From: Deltaproteobacteria bacterium
GTDB taxonomy: Bacteria > Desulfobacterota > Desulfobacteria > Desulfobacterales > JAUVKB01
Assembly: GCA_030596405.1 (NCBI GenBank)
Contig: JAUVKB010000144.1
Coordinates: 1-5,580, forward strand
Direction: 5' to 3'
Length of the DNA stretch: 5,580 nucleotides
Both the position numbers and the translations under genes were made by a program. The first letter of the stretch is position 1; each line of letters opens with the position of its first letter. The notes under the pieces were generated by a model, which was given only the letters and a program-made list of their open reading frames with translations, did no database searches and was not told the origin of the DNA. This document shows, piece after piece, positions 5,081-5,580 of the stretch.

Positions 5081-5389
5081 ATGGCATTCGCTTTATGGGC
5101 AAAACAAATCAAATGTCCGAATTGTAATTATGAAGGTAAGGCAAGTGTGCAGGGATCCGGATGTGGGTTATGGTTAGTATTTCTTGCGTTATTTTTTGTT
5201 TCTTTTTTAATTTGGCCTCTTTTTATCGTAGTTGGTATTATGTTTTTATGGCTTGTCTTTAAACCTGCAAAACACATCTGCCCGAAATGTAAATTCGATT
5301 TTCCGATCCCGGAAATGAAAGGAACCTGGTGGTATAATTTGTGGGAAAAATATCAAAATAGTTGCCCGACAACACGAATTAAAAAATAA
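5081..5389 (+). CDS. Membrane-embedded split zinc-ribbon protein, 102 aa
   Basis: The start at ATG 5081 is set by AAAGGAG at 5069-5075; the gene begins 18 nt after the repressor stop, so both probably share a transcript made in the lysogen. A first CxxC (C12/C15, IKCPNCNYEGK) is followed by about 32 hydrophobic residues (29-60, rich in L, F, V, I, W). This is enough for two short membrane helices or a hairpin, split near W45-P46. A second CxxC (C67/C70, ICPKCKFDFP) then follows. The two cysteine pairs would come together on one side of the membrane, presumably the cytoplasm, as a zinc ribbon pinned to the bilayer. I recognise the general LITAF-like or zinc-ribbon-membrane layout but no specific family. 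Expression beside a repressor suggests a lysogenic-conversion or exclusion role, which is inference. The tail is WW-rich and basic. Confidence 0.82.
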   Translation: MAFALWAKQIKCPNCNYEGKASVQGSGCGLWLVFLALFFVSFLIWPLFIVVGIMFLWLVFKPAKHICPKCKFDFPIPEMKGTWWYNLWEKYQNSCPTTRIKK

Positions 5390-5580
5390 TCAAATTTCTT
5401 ATTTTACTTGCAAAAATCCGCTCAAAACACCCCAAAAACCGTCAAATATCTCATCTTTAAAATCCCCAAAAAATAAACAACCCCGTCTCACATAACCCCC
5501 CGAATAGTCGCACAAAAGTATCACAAAAATCCCCATCAATCCCCCAACCACAAATATCTTATCTTACCTGCCCCCTTATA
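5390..5580. other. G-poor, C-run-rich non-coding element end
   Basis: No credible gene is present. The 5401-5580 stretch has only about 9 G on this strand in 180 bases. It carries seven runs of four or more C (5430-5433, 5464-5467, 5481-5484, 5496-5501, 5531-5534, 5541-5545, 5571-5575). A-tracts centred near 5414, 5425, 5436 and 5445 are spaced 9-11.5 bp, a pattern that favours intrinsic DNA curvature between the putative transposase sites. Confidence 0.7.
5391..5571. repeat. Three ~21-bp repeats, candidate transposase end-binding sites
   Basis: R1 (5391-5411), R2 (5443-5463) and R3 (5551-5571) all begin CAAATATCT-like. R1 and R3 agree at 18 of 21 positions; R2 matches R3 at 14 of its first 15 bases and then diverges. 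The offsets are 52 and 108 bp. A wide gap next to the outermost site and a narrower one between the inner two recalls the L1/L2/L3 MuA sites at the Mu left end (from memory). The location, beyond the repressor side of the element, is where such sites belong. On this reading R3 is the outermost site, and the terminus lies at about 5580 or a few bases beyond. Confidence 0.62.

Noticed and set aside
4753..5112. 119-aa leftward frame opposite the repressor
   Set aside because: It is antisense to a clear HTH-domain gene, and its serine/phenylalanine-rich composition is that of a shadow frame.
5361..5400. Rho-independent terminator after the membrane zinc-ribbon gene
   Set aside because: The only pairing (GTTG with CAAC) is 4 bp and is followed by A's rather than T's in the rightward direction.
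5391..5571. CRISPR array
   Set aside because: Only three imperfect repeats with unequal spacing (52 and 108 bp); one copy diverges in its last third and no cas genes are present.

Overview
The window looks like the early (left-end) region of a Mu-like transposable prophage, or a defective relative of one, in a bacterium. The key evidence is a 775-residue DDE transposase of the MuA type. It is followed directly by the start of a gene resembling the MuB-type AAA ATPase and preceded by a Ner-like small DNA-binding protein. A lysogenic-type HTH repressor is transcribed the opposite way. The organism cannot be named with confidence. Two scattered repeat types, a 'ctcacgcaaaggcgc' inverted repeat and a 7-bp 'cttctga' tandem repeat, are known to me mainly from genomes of Planctomycetes/anammox bacteria, Desulfobacterota and related anaerobic or environmental lineages, so such a host is a reasonable guess.

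Layout, right to left (phage order). From 5390 to 5580 there is a non-coding, extremely G-poor stretch with three copies of a ~21-bp repeat. Their spacing resembles the transposase-binding sites at a Mu left end, so the prophage terminus probably lies at or just past the right edge of the window. Next come two rightward genes, a repressor (4535-5062) and a small membrane zinc-ribbon protein (5081-5389). The 4392-4534 gap is the control region. It holds a good leftward promoter (TTGACA, 17 bp, TATAGG) and three T-tract-CGG repeats exactly 20 bp apart that overlap it, which are the best candidates for repressor operators.

The leftward early operon then runs from 4391 to beyond position 1: a short zinc-ribbon protein, a Ner-like regulator, an unnamed 164-residue phage protein, a 54-residue CxxC protein, a 204-residue ParB/HTH-like protein, the MuA-like transposase, and the first 27 codons of a MuB-like ATPase. 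Genes from 4065 leftward are tightly packed (a 4-nt overlap, or gaps of 3, 4 and 21 nt), except for an 79-nt gap before the MuB-like gene. One small double-zinc-ribbon gene (4094-4297) runs rightward inside this operon and overlaps the zinc-ribbon gene at 4391 tail to tail.

How the parts would work together (inference from Mu): the repressor holds the leftward promoter off during lysogeny. When it is relieved, the early operon makes the Ner-like protein, which damps early transcription, along with the transposase and its ATPase partner, which transpose the element by binding its end repeats. The less expected content is the set of four small cysteine-pair proteins, and three repeat or hairpin insertions lying in frame inside the transposase and repressor genes. 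One of these supplies the transposase C-terminus and may form an attenuator in front of the ATPase gene.
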